Assembly: GCF_003751505.1 (NCBI RefSeq)
Contig: NZ_RJVB01000008.1
Span: 124,001-188,000, forward strand
Length of the DNA stretch: 64,000 bases
Direction of reading: 5' to 3'
Source: Erwinia sp. JUb26
GTDB taxonomy: Bacteria; Pseudomonadota; Gammaproteobacteria; Enterobacterales; Enterobacteriaceae
The translations under genes and the position numbers were made by a program. Within the stretch, counting starts at the first letter, position 1. Each line of letters starts with the position of its first letter. Below, piece by piece: positions 1 to 12,370 of the stretch. The notes beneath the pieces were generated by a model, which had not been told where the DNA came from, did not search any database, and saw only the letters and a list, made by a program, of their open reading frames with translations.

Positions 1-2536
1 TCTTCAGGAAGTTGTGGTTTTCAGTCACGCGGCGGGCCGCCTCATCGCTGGCTCCGCGCAGCAGCACATCCAGCGGCTTGGCCGGGGAGATGTTCATCTC
101 GTTGCGAATATTACGCACCGCGACAATCGCCTGCTTCAGCCACTCGGTATCCGCCATTGCCACGGCATCCACGTGTGCCGCGTCGAACGCCGGCATCGGC
201 TGCAGCATGATAGTGTCGTCGCTGATGTTCTTCAGCACCTTCACGCGCTGCCAGATGGTTTCGGTGATAAATGGAATAATCGGATGCGCCAGGCGCAGCA
301 GCGATTCCAGCACCGTGACCAGCGTATTACGCGTGCCGCGCAGCTGGGCTTCGGTACCGCCGTTCATCACCGGCTTGGCCAGCTCCAGATACCAGTCGCA
401 GAACTGGTTCCAGGTGAACTCATACAGAATACCGGCAGCGATATCAAAGCGATAGCTGTCCAGCGCGTCGCGGTAAGCCTTCACCGTCTGGTTGAATTCA
501 GCCAGGATCCAGCGATCTGCCAGCGACAGTTCCAGCTCGCCACCGTTAAAGCCGCAGTCGTGCTCTTCGGTGTTCATCAGTACAAAGCGGCTGGCGTTCC
601 ACAGCTTGTTACAGAAGTTGCGGTAGCCTTCCAGGCGCTTCATATCCCAGTTGATGTCGCGACCGGTCGAGGCCAGTGCCGCCAGGGTAAAGCGCAGGGC
701 GTCGGTGCCGTGCGGTTCAATGCCGTTCGGGAACTGTTTCTCGGTGCGCTTGCGGATTTTTTCCGCCAGCTGCGGCTGCATCATGTTGCCGGTGCGTTTT
801 TCCAGCAGATCTTCCAGCGAAATACCGTCAACCATATCCAGCGGATCGATAACGTTACCCTTCGACTTGGACATCTTCTGCCCTTCGTCGTCGCGGATCA
901 GGCCGGTCATATACACGGTCTTGAACGGAACCTGCGGTTTGCCGTCTTCGTCTTTGATGAAGTGCATGGTCAGCATGATCATGCGCGCAATCCAGAAGAA
1001 GATAATGTCGAAGCCGCTGACCAGCACGCTGGTCGGGTGGAAGGTGCGCAGCGCTTCGGTATTCTCCGGCCAGCCGAGGGTGGAGAAGGTCCACAGGCCG
1101 GATGAGAACCAGGTATCCAGCACGTCTTCGTCCTGGGTCAGCACCACATCGTCGGCGATGTTGTTTTCCGCACGCACTTCGGCTTCGGTACGTGCCACGT
1201 AGACATTACCTTCCGCATCGTACCAGGCCGGAATACGGTGGCCCCACCACAGCTGACGGGAGATGCACCAGTCCTGGATATCACGCATCCACGAGAAGTA
1301 CATGTTTTCATACTGCTTAGGTACGAACTGGATATCGCCGTTTTCTACCGCTTCTACCGCGACTTTCGCCAGCGGTGCAGTACGCACGTACCACTGGTCG
1401 GTCAGCATCGGTTCGATGACCACGCCGCCGCGATCGCCGTAAGGTACGGTCAGATCGTGAGGCTTGATTTCGTCCAGCAGGCCCAGTGCGTCAATCGCAG
1501 CCACAATGGCTTTACGCGCGGCAAAGCGCTCCAGCTTCTGGAACGCCAGCGGGATCTCGGTACCGTGGTCGTCGCACTCTTCGCCGTTGGTATCAAACAC
1601 CTGAGCGGATTCGCGGATATCACCGTCGAAGGTCAGAATGTTGATCATCGGCAACTTGTGGCGGCGGCCCACTTCGTAGTCGTTGAAGTCGTGCGCCGGG
1701 GTGATTTTCACGCAGCCGGTGCCTTTTTCCATATCGGCGTGTTCGTCACCAACGATTGGAATGCGGCGGTTAACCAGCGGCAGCACAAGGAACTTGCCGA
1801 TCAGATCTTTATAACGCGGATCTTCCGGGTTAACGGCCACGCCGGTATCACCGAGCACGGTTTCGGGACGGGTCGTCGCGACGACCAGATAATCTTTACC
1901 GTCGGCGGTTTTCACGCCGTCGGCCAGCGGGTAGCGCAGGTGCCACATTGATCCTTTGGATTCGCGGTTCTCCACTTCCAGATCGGAAATGGCGGTGCGC
2001 AGTTTAGGATCCCAGTTAACCAAGCGCTTGCCGCGGTAGATCAGGTTCTCTTTGTGCAGGCGAACGAAGACTTCTTTCACCGCGTTGGACAGGCCTTCAT
2101 CCATGGTGAAGCGCTCGCGCTCCCAGTCAACCGAGTTGCCGAGGCGGCGCATCTGGCGGGTAATGGTGCCGCCGGATTCTTCTTTCCACTGCCAAATTTT
2201 TTCGATAAACGCGTCGCGGCCGTAATCCTGGCGGGTTTTGCCTTCTTCGGCCGCGATTTTGCGCTCAACCACCATCTGGGTGGCGATACCGGCATGGTCG
2301 GTCCCCGCCTGCCACAGGGTGTTTTTCCCCTGCATACGCTGGTAGCGGATCATGGTGTCCATAATGGTCTGCTGGAAGGCGTGACCCATATGCAAGCTAC
2401 CGGTGACGTTCGGCGGCGGGATCATGATGCAGAAGCTTTCCTGGCTGGTATCGCCATTCGGTTTAAAGTAGCCCTGCTTTTCCCAGTGCTCGTAAAGCGG
2501 CTGCTCGATATCTTGCGGGTTATATGTCTTTTCCAT
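1..2536 (-). CDS. valS: Valyl-tRNA synthetase, 3' end outside the window
   Basis: Cytoplasmic class Ia aminoacyl-tRNA synthetase that charges tRNA-Val and edits mischarged threonine. The start at 2536 gives the N terminus [16 protein letters not shown], typical of enterobacterial ValS. The HIGH-type motif (in [13 protein letters not shown]) is read near 2400 and the KMSKS signature (KMSKSKGN) near 856-876. About 845 codons are present; the family is about 951 residues, so roughly the last 105 lie beyond the left edge. It follows holC with a 6-base gap, the usual enterobacterial arrangement, so the two are probably cotranscribed. Confidence 0.98.
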   Translation of the reverse strand, partial: MEKTYNPQDIEQPLYEHWEKQGYFKPNGDTSQESFCIMIPPPNVTGSLHMGHAFQQTIMDTMIRYQRMQGKNTLWQAGTDHAGIATQMVVERKIAAEEGKTRQDYGRDAFIEKIWQWKEESGGTITRQMRRLGNSVDWERERFTMDEGLSNAVKEVFVRLHKENLIYRGKRLVNWDPKLRTAISDLEVENRESKGSMWHLRYPLADGVKTADGKDYLVVATTRPETVLGDTGVAVNPEDPRYKDLIGKFLVLPLVNRRIPIVGDEHADMEKGTGCVKITPAHDFNDYEVGRRHKLPMINILTFDGDIRESAQVFDTNGEECDDHGTEIPLAFQKLERFAARKAIVAAIDALGLLDEIKPHDLTVPYGDRGGVVIEPMLTDQWYVRTAPLAKVAVEAVENGDIQFVPKQYENMYFSWMRDIQDWCISRQLWWGHRIPAWYDAEGNVYVARTEAEVRAENNIADDVVLTQDEDVLDTWFSSGLWTFSTLGWPENTEALRTFHPTSVLVSGFDIIFFWIARMIMLTMHFIKDEDGKPQVPFKTVYMTGLIRDDEGQKMSKSKGNVIDPLDMVDGISLEDLLEKRTGNMMQPQLAEKIRKRTEKQFPNGIEPHGTDALRFTLAALASTGRDINWDMKRLEGYRNFCNKLWNASRFVLMNTEEHDCGFNGGELELSLADRWILAEFNQTVKAYRDALDSYRFDIAAGILYEFTWNQFCDWYLELAKPVMNGGTEAQLRGTRNTLVTVLESLLRLAHPIIPFITETIWQRVKVLKNISDDTIMLQPMPAFDAAHVDAVAMADTEWLKQAIVAVRNIRNEMNISPAKPLDVLLRGASDEAARRVTENHNFLK

Positions 2537-2542
2537 GTTCTG

Positions 2543-3001
2543 CTATGTCGTTGGTGGCAAGGGCGGCGTTGCCGTATTCAAGTGGAATCCAACGCTGCGA
2601 TACACTTTGTAGCGATCGCGCGCCAGCTGTTTCAAAGATGCTTCATAGGGTACGAAGTCTATCACTTCATAGAAAGCGGTGGCAAAATCTGCAAACTGCG
2701 GCAGCAGGCTGATCAGCAGATCGCGCGGCGCATTGCCTCGGCGCTGAGGCCAGGCCAGTTCGACCGGCGCGCCGTATTTCGGGCCTTCACCGGCCAGATT
2801 ATGCGGCACAAAGGCGCTGGCCGGGCGCTGCCACAGCGCTTCATCCAGCCGGATAGCCTGCGCTTCGTCTTCACAGGCTATCAGCACGCGTTTGCCGTCA
2901 CGCCAGCGGGCCTCCGCCAGATCGCAGACCAGCGCTTCCTGCGCGCTCAGCCCGCCGACCGGCGTATCGGTTTCCAGCAGATAGAACGTTGCGTTTTTCA
3001 T
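2543..3001 (-). CDS. holC: DNA polymerase III subunit chi
   Basis: Chi subunit of the clamp-loader complex; it pairs with psi (HolD) and contacts single-strand binding protein. The start MKNATFYLLETD at 3001 matches the family start and gives 152 residues, close to the E. coli length of 147. The reading frame runs upstream to 3091 but that extension has no family resemblance. Conserved stretches include GKRVLIACEDE, FVPHNLAGEGP and DFVPYE. It lies between pepA and valS, all on the minus strand, as in other Enterobacterales. Confidence 0.96.
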   Translation of the reverse strand: MKNATFYLLETDTPVGGLSAQEALVCDLAEARWRDGKRVLIACEDEAQAIRLDEALWQRPASAFVPHNLAGEGPKYGAPVELAWPQRRGNAPRDLLISLLPQFADFATAFYEVIDFVPYEASLKQLARDRYKVYRSVGFHLNTATPPLPPTT

Positions 3002-3132
3002 GCCTCTGGCCTGGTTGGAGAAAAAACAGCAACGGCGGATCGGAGTCCGCCATTGCAGGGTTATCTTATCAGCAGCGGGCGAAAGGTGCATCCGCCCGGG
3101 CGGGAAGCGTTCAGGCCTCCCGCACGATGCTG

Positions 3133-4912
<1,780 letters not shown>

Positions 4913-6013
4913 GTGATCATCATTAGATATCTGGTTCGGGAAATGCTCAAAAGCCAGCTGGCTATCCTGTTCATCCTGCTGCTGATCTTCTTTTGCCAGA
5001 AGTTAGTCAGGATTTTAGGAGCCGCGGTTGATGGCGAAATTCCAACAAATTTAGTACTGACATTATTGGGCCTTGGCGTGCCGGAGATGGCGCAGCTTAT
5101 CCTGCCGTTGAGCCTGTTTTTAGCCATTTTGATGACGCTTGGCCGGTTATACACCGAGAGTGAAATCACCGTGATGCACGCCTGTGGTTTGGGCAAAAAC
5201 GTGCTGGTCAAAGCGGCGATGGTGCTGATGCTGTTTACTGCGCTACTGGCGGCGGTAAACGTCGGCTGGCTTGGCCCCTGGTCATCGCGCCATCAGAGCG
5301 AAGTGATGCAGAACGCCAAGGCCAACCCCGGCGCGGCAGCGCTGGCGGCGGGCCAGTTCCAGCAGTCCTCTGACGGCCAGTCGGTGCTGTTTATTGAAAA
5401 CGTGAAGGGCAACACCTTTGACAGCGTTTTCCTCGCACAGCTGCGGCCGAAAGGCAATGCCCGCCCGTCCGTGGTGGTGGCCGATCACGGCCATATGAAT
5501 CAGCGCGCCGACGGTTCTCAGGTGGTGACGCTGGATAACGGTACCCGCTTTGAGGGCACCGCGCTGCTGCGTGATTTCCGCATTACCGATTTTAAAAACT
5601 ATCAGGCTATCGTCGGGCATCAGACCGTCACGCTGGACCCGAACGATTCTGAACAGGCGTCGCTGTTAGCCCTGTGGCAGTCGGATAAACCTGATTTCCG
5701 CAGCGAACTGCACTGGCGTCTGACGCTGATCTTCTCGGTGCTGGTGATGGCGCTGATGGTGGTGCCGCTCAGCGTGGTCAACCCGCGTCAGGGACGCGTG
5801 CTGTCGATGCTGCCTGCGATGCTGCTGTATCTGGTGTTCTTCCTGCTGCAAAGCTCCCTGCGCTCCAGCGGCGGCAAGGGCCGCATTGACCCGGCCGTCT
5901 GGATGTGGGCGGTTAACCTGGGCTATCTGGGCCTGGCGGTGCTGCTGAATATGTGGGATACGGTGCCGATGCGTCGTCTGCGCGCGCGGTTCAACAAGAG
6001 AGGCACAGTCTGA
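4913..6013 (+). CDS. lptF: LPS export ABC transporter permease LptF
   Basis: Inner-membrane permease of the LptB2FG complex, which extracts lipopolysaccharide and feeds the Lpt bridge to the outer membrane. A GTG start at 4913 gives (M)IIIRYLVREMLKSQLAIL, the family N terminus, and exactly 366 residues as in E. coli. The open frame begins earlier (4802), but that part is not family-like. Hydrophobic segments occur near residues 15-35, 55-75, 100-120 and three near the C terminus, around a periplasmic beta-jellyroll region. Its stop overlaps the lptG start by one base, so the two are translationally coupled. Confidence 0.96.
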   Translation: MIIIRYLVREMLKSQLAILFILLLIFFCQKLVRILGAAVDGEIPTNLVLTLLGLGVPEMAQLILPLSLFLAILMTLGRLYTESEITVMHACGLGKNVLVKAAMVLMLFTALLAAVNVGWLGPWSSRHQSEVMQNAKANPGAAALAAGQFQQSSDGQSVLFIENVKGNTFDSVFLAQLRPKGNARPSVVVADHGHMNQRADGSQVVTLDNGTRFEGTALLRDFRITDFKNYQAIVGHQTVTLDPNDSEQASLLALWQSDKPDFRSELHWRLTLIFSVLVMALMVVPLSVVNPRQGRVLSMLPAMLLYLVFFLLQSSLRSSGGKGRIDPAVWMWAVNLGYLGLAVLLNMWDTVPMRRLRARFNKRGTV

Positions 6014-7089
6014 TGTTTGGCGTTCTTGACCGCTATATCGGTAAAACGATATTTAACACCATCATGGCGACGCTGTTTATGCTGGTGTCGCTCTCCGGCA
6101 TCATCAAATTTGTCGATCAGCTGCGCAAAACCGGGCAGGGCGAATACACCGCCGCCGGGGCCTGGCTGTATACCGTGCTGAGCGTGCCAAAAGATATCGA
6201 GATCTTCTTCCCGATGGCGGCGCTGCTCGGCGCGCTGCTCGGCCTCGGTACGCTGGCACAGCGCAGCGAACTGGTGGTGATGCAGGCCTCCGGCTTTACC
6301 CGCCTGCAGATTGCCGCCTCGGTGATGAAAACGGCGATCCCGCTGGTGTTGCTGACTATGGCCATCGGTGAATTTGTTGCGCCGCAGGGCGAGCAGATGG
6401 CGCGTAACTACCGCGCTCAGCAGCTGGTGGGCGGCTCGCTGCTCTCCACGCAGGGCGGGCTGTGGGCGAAAGACGGCGATAACTTTATTTTTATCGAGCG
6501 CATTCGCGATGACAACCAGCTGGCCGGGATCAGTATTTACAGCTTTAACCATGACCGTCGGCTACAGTCGGTGCGTTATGCGGCTTCGGCCAAATACAAC
6601 GCCGAGAAAAAGGTGTGGGAGCTGGCGCAGGTTGACCAGTCGGACCTGACCGATCCTGAACAGGTCAAGGGCAGCCAGACGCTGAGCGGCGAGTGGAAAA
6701 CCTCGCTGACGCCGGACAAGCTGGGCGTGGTAGCGCTGGACCCGGAAGCGCTGTCGATTCGCGGGCTATATAACTACACCAAATACCTTGAGCAGAGCGG
6801 GCAGACGCCCGGCCGCTATCAGCTGAATATGTGGAGCAAAATCTTCCAGCCGCTGTCGGTGGCGGTGATGATGCTGATGGCGCTGTCGTTTATCTTCGGC
6901 CCGCTGCGCAGCGTGTCGATGGGCTTCCGCGTGGTGGTGGGGATCAGCTTCGGCTTCCTGTTCTACGTGCTGGACCAGATTTTTGGCCCGCTGAGCCTGG
7001 TTTACCATATTCCTCCGCTGCTGGGTGCGCTGCTGCCGAGTGCCGCGTTCTTCGCCCTCAGCGTGTTCCTGCTGCTCAAACGAAGGTAG
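6013..7089 (+). CDS. lptG: LPS export ABC transporter permease LptG
   Basis: Partner permease of LptF in lipopolysaccharide extraction. The start MFGVLDRYIGKTIFN follows from the 1-base overlap with the lptF stop (TGATG) and gives 358 residues, against 360 in E. coli. Conserved stretches include LVSLSGIIKFVDQL, FFPMAALLGALLGLG, QRSELVVMQASGFTR and RYQLNMWSKIFQPLSVAV. Six membrane segments flank the periplasmic domain. It is the last gene of the lptFG operon; a strong hairpin terminator lies 140 bases downstream. Confidence 0.97.
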   Translation: MFGVLDRYIGKTIFNTIMATLFMLVSLSGIIKFVDQLRKTGQGEYTAAGAWLYTVLSVPKDIEIFFPMAALLGALLGLGTLAQRSELVVMQASGFTRLQIAASVMKTAIPLVLLTMAIGEFVAPQGEQMARNYRAQQLVGGSLLSTQGGLWAKDGDNFIFIERIRDDNQLAGISIYSFNHDRRLQSVRYAASAKYNAEKKVWELAQVDQSDLTDPEQVKGSQTLSGEWKTSLTPDKLGVVALDPEALSIRGLYNYTKYLEQSGQTPGRYQLNMWSKIFQPLSVAVMMLMALSFIFGPLRSVSMGFRVVVGISFGFLFYVLDQIFGPLSLVYHIPPLLGALLPSAAFFALSVFLLLKRR

Positions 7090-7230
7090 TGCTGGCATAA
7101 CAGGATGTCGCGTGATGAAGAAGGTAAGCGCGATGTCTTAGCCTGAGCGATGGTCTGTGGCGAAAGCCATACCGGAACGCACAGCGGGCGGGGGTAGCTG
7201 TAATCAAGATCCTGCCATCGTTGTTACCAG

Positions 7231-7260
7231 GAAGGGCCGGTTTGTCCGGCCCTTCTTGTT
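7231..7260 (+). terminator. Rho-independent terminator after lptFG
   Basis: A perfect 10-bp stem, GAAGGGCCGG paired with CCGGCCCTTC, has a 5-base loop and is followed by TTGTTT. It lies between the lptG stop at 7089 and the convergent oxidoreductase gene. Confidence 0.85.
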
Positions 7261-7271
7261 TACTGACTGCG

Positions 7272-7399
7272 CCAGTTCCAGTTCCAGTTCCAGTTCCAGT
7301 TCCAGTTCCGGTTCCAGTCCCAGTTCCAGTTGCAGCTTCCGGTCTCGGCCCCTGTTCCAGCCCCAGCCCTGGCTCCTGTTCCTGTTCCAGTCTCAGCCC
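7272..7399. repeat. Hexanucleotide tandem array (CCAGTT)n
   Basis: Six perfect CCAGTT units run from 7272 to 7307. CCGGTT, CCAGTC and two more CCAGTT units follow to 7331. A degenerate tail of the same hexamer (CCTGTT, CCAGCC and similar) continues to about 7399. The array lies between the lptFG terminator and the stop codon of the convergent oxidoreductase. Several frames stay open through it and would give Val-Pro or poly-Ser runs, but none has a credible start or ribosome site. Confidence 0.9.
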
Positions 7400-7401
7400 T
7401 G

Positions 7402-8415
7402 TTATTTCTGCCGAATCTGCTGATTAATTGCCGCAATCATCCGCTCCAGGTTTTGCATTGCCCGCACGCCATCTTCAATGGTCGGCGCCTGGCTGCTTTC
7501 GCCCTTCATCCCGCGGAACACATCGCGCAGCAGCGCGTGGTAACCCTTATGATCCTCATTGGCGGCGGCGGTAAAGTTCGGCGTCCAGCACAGGGTATCG
7601 CTGGCGTTATCCAGCCGCGCCAGCTCATCCTCGGCCTTGAACGGCGGGTCGCGATGCCAGGCGACGTTAATTACGTTGTCCACCTCAATCCGCTGGTGGT
7701 TGCCCATCACGGTGATGTTCTCCATCGGCGTGCCGCGCGACTGCACGGTGCCCATCACCAGCGTACCGATCGCGCCGTTGGCAAACGCCATATTCAGATG
7801 CGCCAGCAGGTGGCCGGGGCGATGCTCGAGCGCTCTGGCCTGCAAATCGACGATTTCCGCGCCGACCAGCCACGGCATCAGATCCATATAATGCACGCAG
7901 TGATGCAGGTAGAAGCTGGTGTAGTCCACTGCCCCGCTGAAGTAGCCCGGCGCGGTCATATAGTTGCCCTGGAAGCCGAGCACATCGCCGAAGTCGCCGC
8001 TGCGCAGCACGTTTCCGGCGATCTTGTTGCCGGTAGAATAGCGCTTCATAAAGCCGACATAAGCGGCCACGCCGGTTCTGCGGGAGGCGGCGGCAATCGC
8101 CTGTGCCCCCTCGGTGCTGCCGCCCGGCGGCTTCTCAATAAACACCGGCAGCCCGCGCTTCAGCGCCGCAATGGCAAACTCCTCGTGCTGCTGCGGCCCT
8201 ACCGCCATGCCGATGGCATCCAGCCCCGGGTGCGCCAGCAGCTGTTGAAAATCGCTGTACACCGCCGAGACGCCGTAGTGCCGGGCCACGTCCTGTGCGG
8301 CCTGCGGATTCAGGTCGCAGACCGCGCCCAGGGTGACGTTATTCGGTGCCAGCTGCGGCAGCAGCATCTGCGTTGCGTGTCGGCCACAACCGACCCAGCC
8401 AATGGTTAAACTCAT
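7402..8415 (-). CDS. Gfo/Idh/MocA-family oxidoreductase
   Basis: NAD(P)-dependent sugar or cyclitol dehydrogenase of 337 residues. The N-terminal Rossmann fold begins [10 protein letters not shown] and shows FIEKPPGGS near residues 92-100, the family EKP motif. The C-terminal alpha/beta domain has the H-x-x-H type stretch [14 protein letters not shown]. It is the last gene of a minus-strand operon with a sugar isomerase and ABC permeases; its ATG overlaps the isomerase stop (ATGA), which suggests translational coupling. The context suggests oxidation of an imported sugar, inositol-like compound or sugar acid. The substrate cannot be read from the sequence. Confidence 0.9.
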   Translation of the reverse strand: MSLTIGWVGCGRHATQMLLPQLAPNNVTLGAVCDLNPQAAQDVARHYGVSAVYSDFQQLLAHPGLDAIGMAVGPQQHEEFAIAALKRGLPVFIEKPPGGSTEGAQAIAAASRRTGVAAYVGFMKRYSTGNKIAGNVLRSGDFGDVLGFQGNYMTAPGYFSGAVDYTSFYLHHCVHYMDLMPWLVGAEIVDLQARALEHRPGHLLAHLNMAFANGAIGTLVMGTVQSRGTPMENITVMGNHQRIEVDNVINVAWHRDPPFKAEDELARLDNASDTLCWTPNFTAAANEDHKGYHALLRDVFRGMKGESSQAPTIEDGVRAMQNLERMIAAINQQIRQK

Positions 8416-9299
8416 CCGGCCACTCCTGCAAAGGTTAAAGAGGATTTCACCAGCGCCAGTCCGGCGCGTAATTTTTCTGATTCATCTTCATGCGGCGCGC
8501 GCCAGTGGGCGATCGGCAGACCCACCCGCCAGTCGTCGCGGCGGAACGGCTCCAGCGACACCGGGCCGCGATAGTCGACGTCGTGCAGGGCGCGCATCAC
8601 CTCGGCCCAGTTCACATGGCCGGTGCCGGGGAAGCCGCGATGGTTTTCATTGGCCTGGAAGTGAACGATGCGTGAACCGGCGGCGCGGATCGCGCCCGGC
8701 AGGCTGCTCTCTTCCATATTCATATGGAAGGTATCCAGCAGCAGCCCCAGCGCCGGATGGTCAACGGCATCCACCACCTCAATTCCCTGCGCCACGGAGC
8801 AGACGATATCGGTTTCAAAACGGTTCAGCGGCTCCAGCGCCAGCGCTATGTCGCCGTCGGCTGCCTGCGGAGCGACCTGGCGCAGGGCGCTGACGGTGGC
8901 CTCAAGGCGACGGGCAATCTGCGCATCATCCGCCGGCGTGGGCGCACGCCCGGCAAACACCAGCGGTTCACCGTACAGCGGGCCGCCAACGATAGTGGCT
9001 CCCAGCTGCGCGGCGCTGTCGATACAGTAGCGCAGGTAGTCGATACCGCCCTGGCGCGCGGCGGCGTTTTCACTGGCGATGCTGCGCTGCATATTGACCC
9101 TGGCCGCCAGCACCACGCCCAGCCCGCTGTCGGCCAGCGCCTGACGCACCTCGTGCAGATTGAGCTGGTCTTCCGGCTCGGGAACCAGCAGCTCGATAAA
9201 ATCGAAGCCCAGCTCGCGGATATGGCTGAACAGCGACAGATCCTTGCTTAAAAACGGACGAACAAACTGCATTGAGATAATGCCAACCGGGTTATTCAT
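8412..9299 (-). CDS. Sugar phosphate isomerase/epimerase (AP endonuclease 2 TIM barrel)
   Basis: Predicted cytoplasmic TIM-barrel isomerase or epimerase of 295 residues. The start [12 protein letters not shown] at 9299 is set by a strong AGGAGG ribosome site just upstream; the frame is open further but that part overlaps the permease gene and is not family-like. Metal-site-like stretches are [43 protein letters not shown] and PVSLEPF, as in the xylose-isomerase-like superfamily. It overlaps the downstream oxidoreductase by 4 bases. The pair isomerase plus Gfo/Idh/MocA dehydrogenase is common in inositol- and sugar-catabolic operons. Confidence 0.88.
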   Translation of the reverse strand: MNNPVGIISMQFVRPFLSKDLSLFSHIRELGFDFIELLVPEPEDQLNLHEVRQALADSGLGVVLAARVNMQRSIASENAAARQGGIDYLRYCIDSAAQLGATIVGGPLYGEPLVFAGRAPTPADDAQIARRLEATVSALRQVAPQAADGDIALALEPLNRFETDIVCSVAQGIEVVDAVDHPALGLLLDTFHMNMEESSLPGAIRAAGSRIVHFQANENHRGFPGTGHVNWAEVMRALHDVDYRGPVSLEPFRRDDWRVGLPIAHWRAPHEDESEKLRAGLALVKSSLTFAGVAG

Positions 9300-9316
9300 T
9301 ACATCCTCCTGCGCCG

Positions 9317-10147
9317 TCAGCCTTTGACGGCGCCTTGTGTCATGCCACTGATTAAACGTTTTTGTACGATAAGGAACAGGACGGTCGCGGGCAGGGCGCC
9401 GATAATGCCGCCCGCGCTGAGCAGTCCCCATTCGATCTGGTATTCGCCGATCAGCTTCTGAATGGCGACGGTAATGGTTTTGACGTTGCGCCCGCCGAGG
9501 GTCAGCGCGTAGAGATACTCGTTCCAGGCGGTGATAAAGATGTAAATGCCGGTGGCGATCACGCCCGGCGTGCAGAGCGGCAGCACCACTTTCCACATCG
9601 CCTGCAGGCGGCTGCAGCCGTCGGTCATCGCCGCTTCATCCACCGATTTGGGAATGCCGTTGATGTAGCTGGTCATCATCCAGATGGAGAACGGAATGGC
9701 GACGGTAGAGTTAGCGATAATCAGCCCCAGATGCGAGTCCAGCAGGCCGATCTGTTTCATCAGCACAAACAGCGGCAGGATTAGCAGCACCACCGGGAAC
9801 ATATTGATCACCAGGAACTGCATCAGCAGCACCCGCTTGCCGCGAAAGTTAAAGCGCGAGAAAGCATACGCCGCCGGGATACTCAGCAGCAGGCCGAGCA
9901 CCACGGTGCCGCCCGCCACGATGGCGCTGTGCATCATGTTTTCCAGAAAACCGACGCGGGCAAACAGGTTGGTAAAGTTCTCGAACGTCGGATGGCTGAT
10001 GCCGGGTCCGGTGGTAAACAGCCGCTCTTTCGGCGTGATGGCGGTGAAAAACATCCAGATATAGGGGCCAAGCGTGAACGCGAGGATCGCCAGCATCGGC
10101 AGATGTATCGTCAGCAGGCGCTTCGGCAGGGATTTGTTAATGACCAT
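9317..10147 (-). CDS. Carbohydrate ABC transporter permease (MalG type)
   Basis: Inner-membrane permease of a type I sugar importer, 276 residues, with about six membrane segments. The EAA loop that contacts the ATPase is visible as [22 protein letters not shown] near residues 178-199. The start MVINKS shares one base with the stop of the upstream permease. It sits in the order binding protein, permease, permease, then catabolic enzymes, as in CUT1-family sugar uptake operons. Confidence 0.92.
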   Translation of the reverse strand: MVINKSLPKRLLTIHLPMLAILAFTLGPYIWMFFTAITPKERLFTTGPGISHPTFENFTNLFARVGFLENMMHSAIVAGGTVVLGLLLSIPAAYAFSRFNFRGKRVLLMQFLVINMFPVVLLILPLFVLMKQIGLLDSHLGLIIANSTVAIPFSIWMMTSYINGIPKSVDEAAMTDGCSRLQAMWKVVLPLCTPGVIATGIYIFITAWNEYLYALTLGGRNVKTITVAIQKLIGEYQIEWGLLSAGGIIGALPATVLFLIVQKRLISGMTQGAVKG

Positions 10148-11064
10148 TATGCAACCCTCCGCATGGTGCGGCGCAGGTAGATCACCACCAGAACCAGCAG
10201 CATCAGGGTGAAGCTGACCGCCAGCGCGGAGCCGTAGCCGAAGTCCAGGTTGGTGCGCGCTTTGATAAACGAGTAGAGCGGCAGGGTATAGGTGGCATAG
10301 CCGGGGCCGCCGCCGGTCATCACGAAGATCACATCGATCGAGTTGGCCACCCAGATAATGCGCAGCAGTACGGCGGTCAGCAGCACGCCGGAGATCCCCG
10401 GCAGGGTGATATGCCAGAACTGCTTCCAGCGCCCGGCCCCGTCCAGCGAGGCGGCTTCATAATAGCTTTGCGGGATCGACTGCAGCGCGGCGAGGATCAT
10501 CACCGTAAAGAACGGGAAGCCCTGCCAGGTCAGCGTCAGGATCACCGCATAGAGCGCGGTATCCGGGTTTGACAGCCAGCCGATCGAGGTGGTGATCAGC
10601 TTCATGCGCAGCAGGAAGTCGTTCAGCACGCCGTAGTTCGGATCGTAGATCCACGCCCACATCAGCGCGATCACCACGCTGGGCAGCGCCCACGGTATGA
10701 TGATCAGCGCACGGGCCAGCGGCCGCCAGAAAAACTGCTGGTTAAGCAGCAGCGCGGTAACCAGCCCCAGCAGCAGCTGAGCGGGAATGGTCACGCCGAT
10801 CCAGATCGCCGTGTGTTTCAGCGAGGTCCAGAACACCTCGTCGGCAAACATCTTGTACCAGTTATTCAGGCCGCTGAAGGTAAAGGCCTTCGGCTTCCAC
10901 AGCACGTAGTCATGAAAGCTCATCCACGTGGCCTGCACCATCGGCAGGAAGACAATCGCCAGCGTCACCAGCACCGCCGGAGAGAGCAGCGCATAGGGCA
11001 GCACGCGTCGCGCCAGCCCGGTACGGCGCAGCCGGGGCGGGGCGAGAGAATTTTCCATCACCAT
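10147..11064 (-). CDS. Carbohydrate ABC transporter permease (MalF/UgpA type)
   Basis: First permease of the CUT1-type sugar importer, 305 residues. I chose the ATG at 11064 because a GAGG ribosome site lies 7 bases upstream; a GTG two codons earlier is possible. The EAA loop reads YEAASLDGAGRWKQFWHITLP. Hydrophobic segments start with VLPYALLSPAVLVTLAIVFLP. It probably forms a heterodimer with the following permease. Confidence 0.92.
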   Translation of the reverse strand: MVMENSLAPPRLRRTGLARRVLPYALLSPAVLVTLAIVFLPMVQATWMSFHDYVLWKPKAFTFSGLNNWYKMFADEVFWTSLKHTAIWIGVTIPAQLLLGLVTALLLNQQFFWRPLARALIIIPWALPSVVIALMWAWIYDPNYGVLNDFLLRMKLITTSIGWLSNPDTALYAVILTLTWQGFPFFTVMILAALQSIPQSYYEAASLDGAGRWKQFWHITLPGISGVLLTAVLLRIIWVANSIDVIFVMTGGGPGYATYTLPLYSFIKARTNLDFGYGSALAVSFTLMLLVLVVIYLRRTMRRVA

Positions 11065-11096
11065 AATCACACCTCAAAGTGGCGGTTCGGCCGGCG

Positions 11097-12311
11097 CTAT
11101 TGCTGGCTAAACAGGGATTCGATTTTGCTGTTCATCTGCTCAACGGTGATCTGCCCCAGCAGCGCCTGCTGCATGTTGACCGGCCAGACGGTGTTGATGA
11201 AGTCAGAGAGCTGCGGCGTATTGGGGTAGTCGTGGGCGTCCGGCAGTGAGTTGACGGTGGCGTCGATAAAGCGCTGCGGATGGGTTTTCCACGTTTTGGT
11301 GTCGCTTTTGGTCACCGGCAGCTGCCCGGTGGCGCGGTTAAACTGCGCGTTGTTTTCATGGCTGGAGAGGAAGGCGATCCACTTCCACGTTGCCTCTTTA
11401 TCGGCGGCGGTGGTGAAGATGGCGTTAGATTCCACGGCGATCGGCGCCCAGCGCTTTTCATTGCACGCCGGTAGCGGCACGGCGGAAACTTTATCGCCCA
11501 GCACCGCCACCAGATCGTTGGCCGAGCCGATATGGTGGATGGTCATCGCGGTTTTGCCCGCTTTAAATGCGCCGATCACGTCCTTGAAGCCGTCGGTGGT
11601 AGCGGAAGGGGGGAACTCACCGGCTTTGTAGGCGTCGACAATGCGCTGGCTTGCCTGCAGCACGGCCGGTTTGGTCAGCCCGCCCTTGCTGAATTCACCG
11701 CCGGCCGGCATCACCAATGGTGCCCACATATCCTGGCCGCCGACGCCGCCGCGGAATCCAAAACCGTAAATATCGGTTTTGCCGTCGCCGTTGGTATCCT
11801 GAGTGAGTTTCTTAATATCGGCATAAAACTCATCGCAGGTTTTTGGCGGCGTCAGTCCGGCCTTCTCGAAATAGTCGGTGCGGTAATAAAGATAGGAAAC
11901 GATATATTGCACCGGCAGGTAATACTGCTTATCCATACCGCCGCGCGCGATATCCACCGTATTTTCCAGCAGGTCGTCTTTGCCGGACCACTTACTGATG
12001 TAAGCATCCAGCGGCTCAAGGGCTTCCATCTCGTGCAGGCGCGGCAGGGCGAAGCTTTTCACCATTGCCGCATCCGGCGCGTTGCCGCCCACCAGCGAGG
12101 TATAAAGATTATCGTAATAGCTGTTCCACGGAATATTCTCCGCGTCGATCTTAATTCCCGGGTTGGCCTTTTCGAATTTAGTAATTAAATCCGACATGGT
12201 GTTGTCGGCATTATCCAGGTGATACCAGTAGTGGACAGTGGCGGCCTGGCTGGCGGAAACCGACAGGCAAAGGGAGGCCGCTAACGTCAGCGATGACATT
12301 ACTCGTTTCAT
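11097..12311 (-). CDS. Sugar ABC transporter substrate-binding protein (family 1)
   Basis: Periplasmic solute-binding protein of 404 residues. A Sec signal peptide (MKRVMSSLTLAASLCLSV, cleavage near SQA-AT) leads into VHYWYHLDNADNTMSDLI, the typical start of UgpB/MalE-like binding proteins. It is the first transport gene on the minus strand, with a CAGGAG ribosome site, followed by two permeases. Such proteins bind oligosaccharides, sugar alcohols or glycerophosphodiesters; the ligand here is not evident. Confidence 0.93.
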   Translation of the reverse strand: MKRVMSSLTLAASLCLSVSASQAATVHYWYHLDNADNTMSDLITKFEKANPGIKIDAENIPWNSYYDNLYTSLVGGNAPDAAMVKSFALPRLHEMEALEPLDAYISKWSGKDDLLENTVDIARGGMDKQYYLPVQYIVSYLYYRTDYFEKAGLTPPKTCDEFYADIKKLTQDTNGDGKTDIYGFGFRGGVGGQDMWAPLVMPAGGEFSKGGLTKPAVLQASQRIVDAYKAGEFPPSATTDGFKDVIGAFKAGKTAMTIHHIGSANDLVAVLGDKVSAVPLPACNEKRWAPIAVESNAIFTTAADKEATWKWIAFLSSHENNAQFNRATGQLPVTKSDTKTWKTHPQRFIDATVNSLPDAHDYPNTPQLSDFINTVWPVNMQQALLGQITVEQMNSKIESLFSQQ

Positions 12312-12370
12312 TTCTTGTGCTCCTGATTATTTTATAAGTTTGCAGGATAGCTGTAGGGTTCAGTCGCGAT

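Noticed and set aside
5923-6552. Long minus-strand frame opposite lptF/lptG
   Set aside because: It is a shadow of two well-supported genes and has His/Arg-rich, non-protein-like content.
7221-7427. Open frame through the hexamer array giving Val-Pro or poly-Ser runs
   Set aside because: It owes its openness to the repeat, lacks a ribosome site and overlaps the terminator and the oxidoreductase end.
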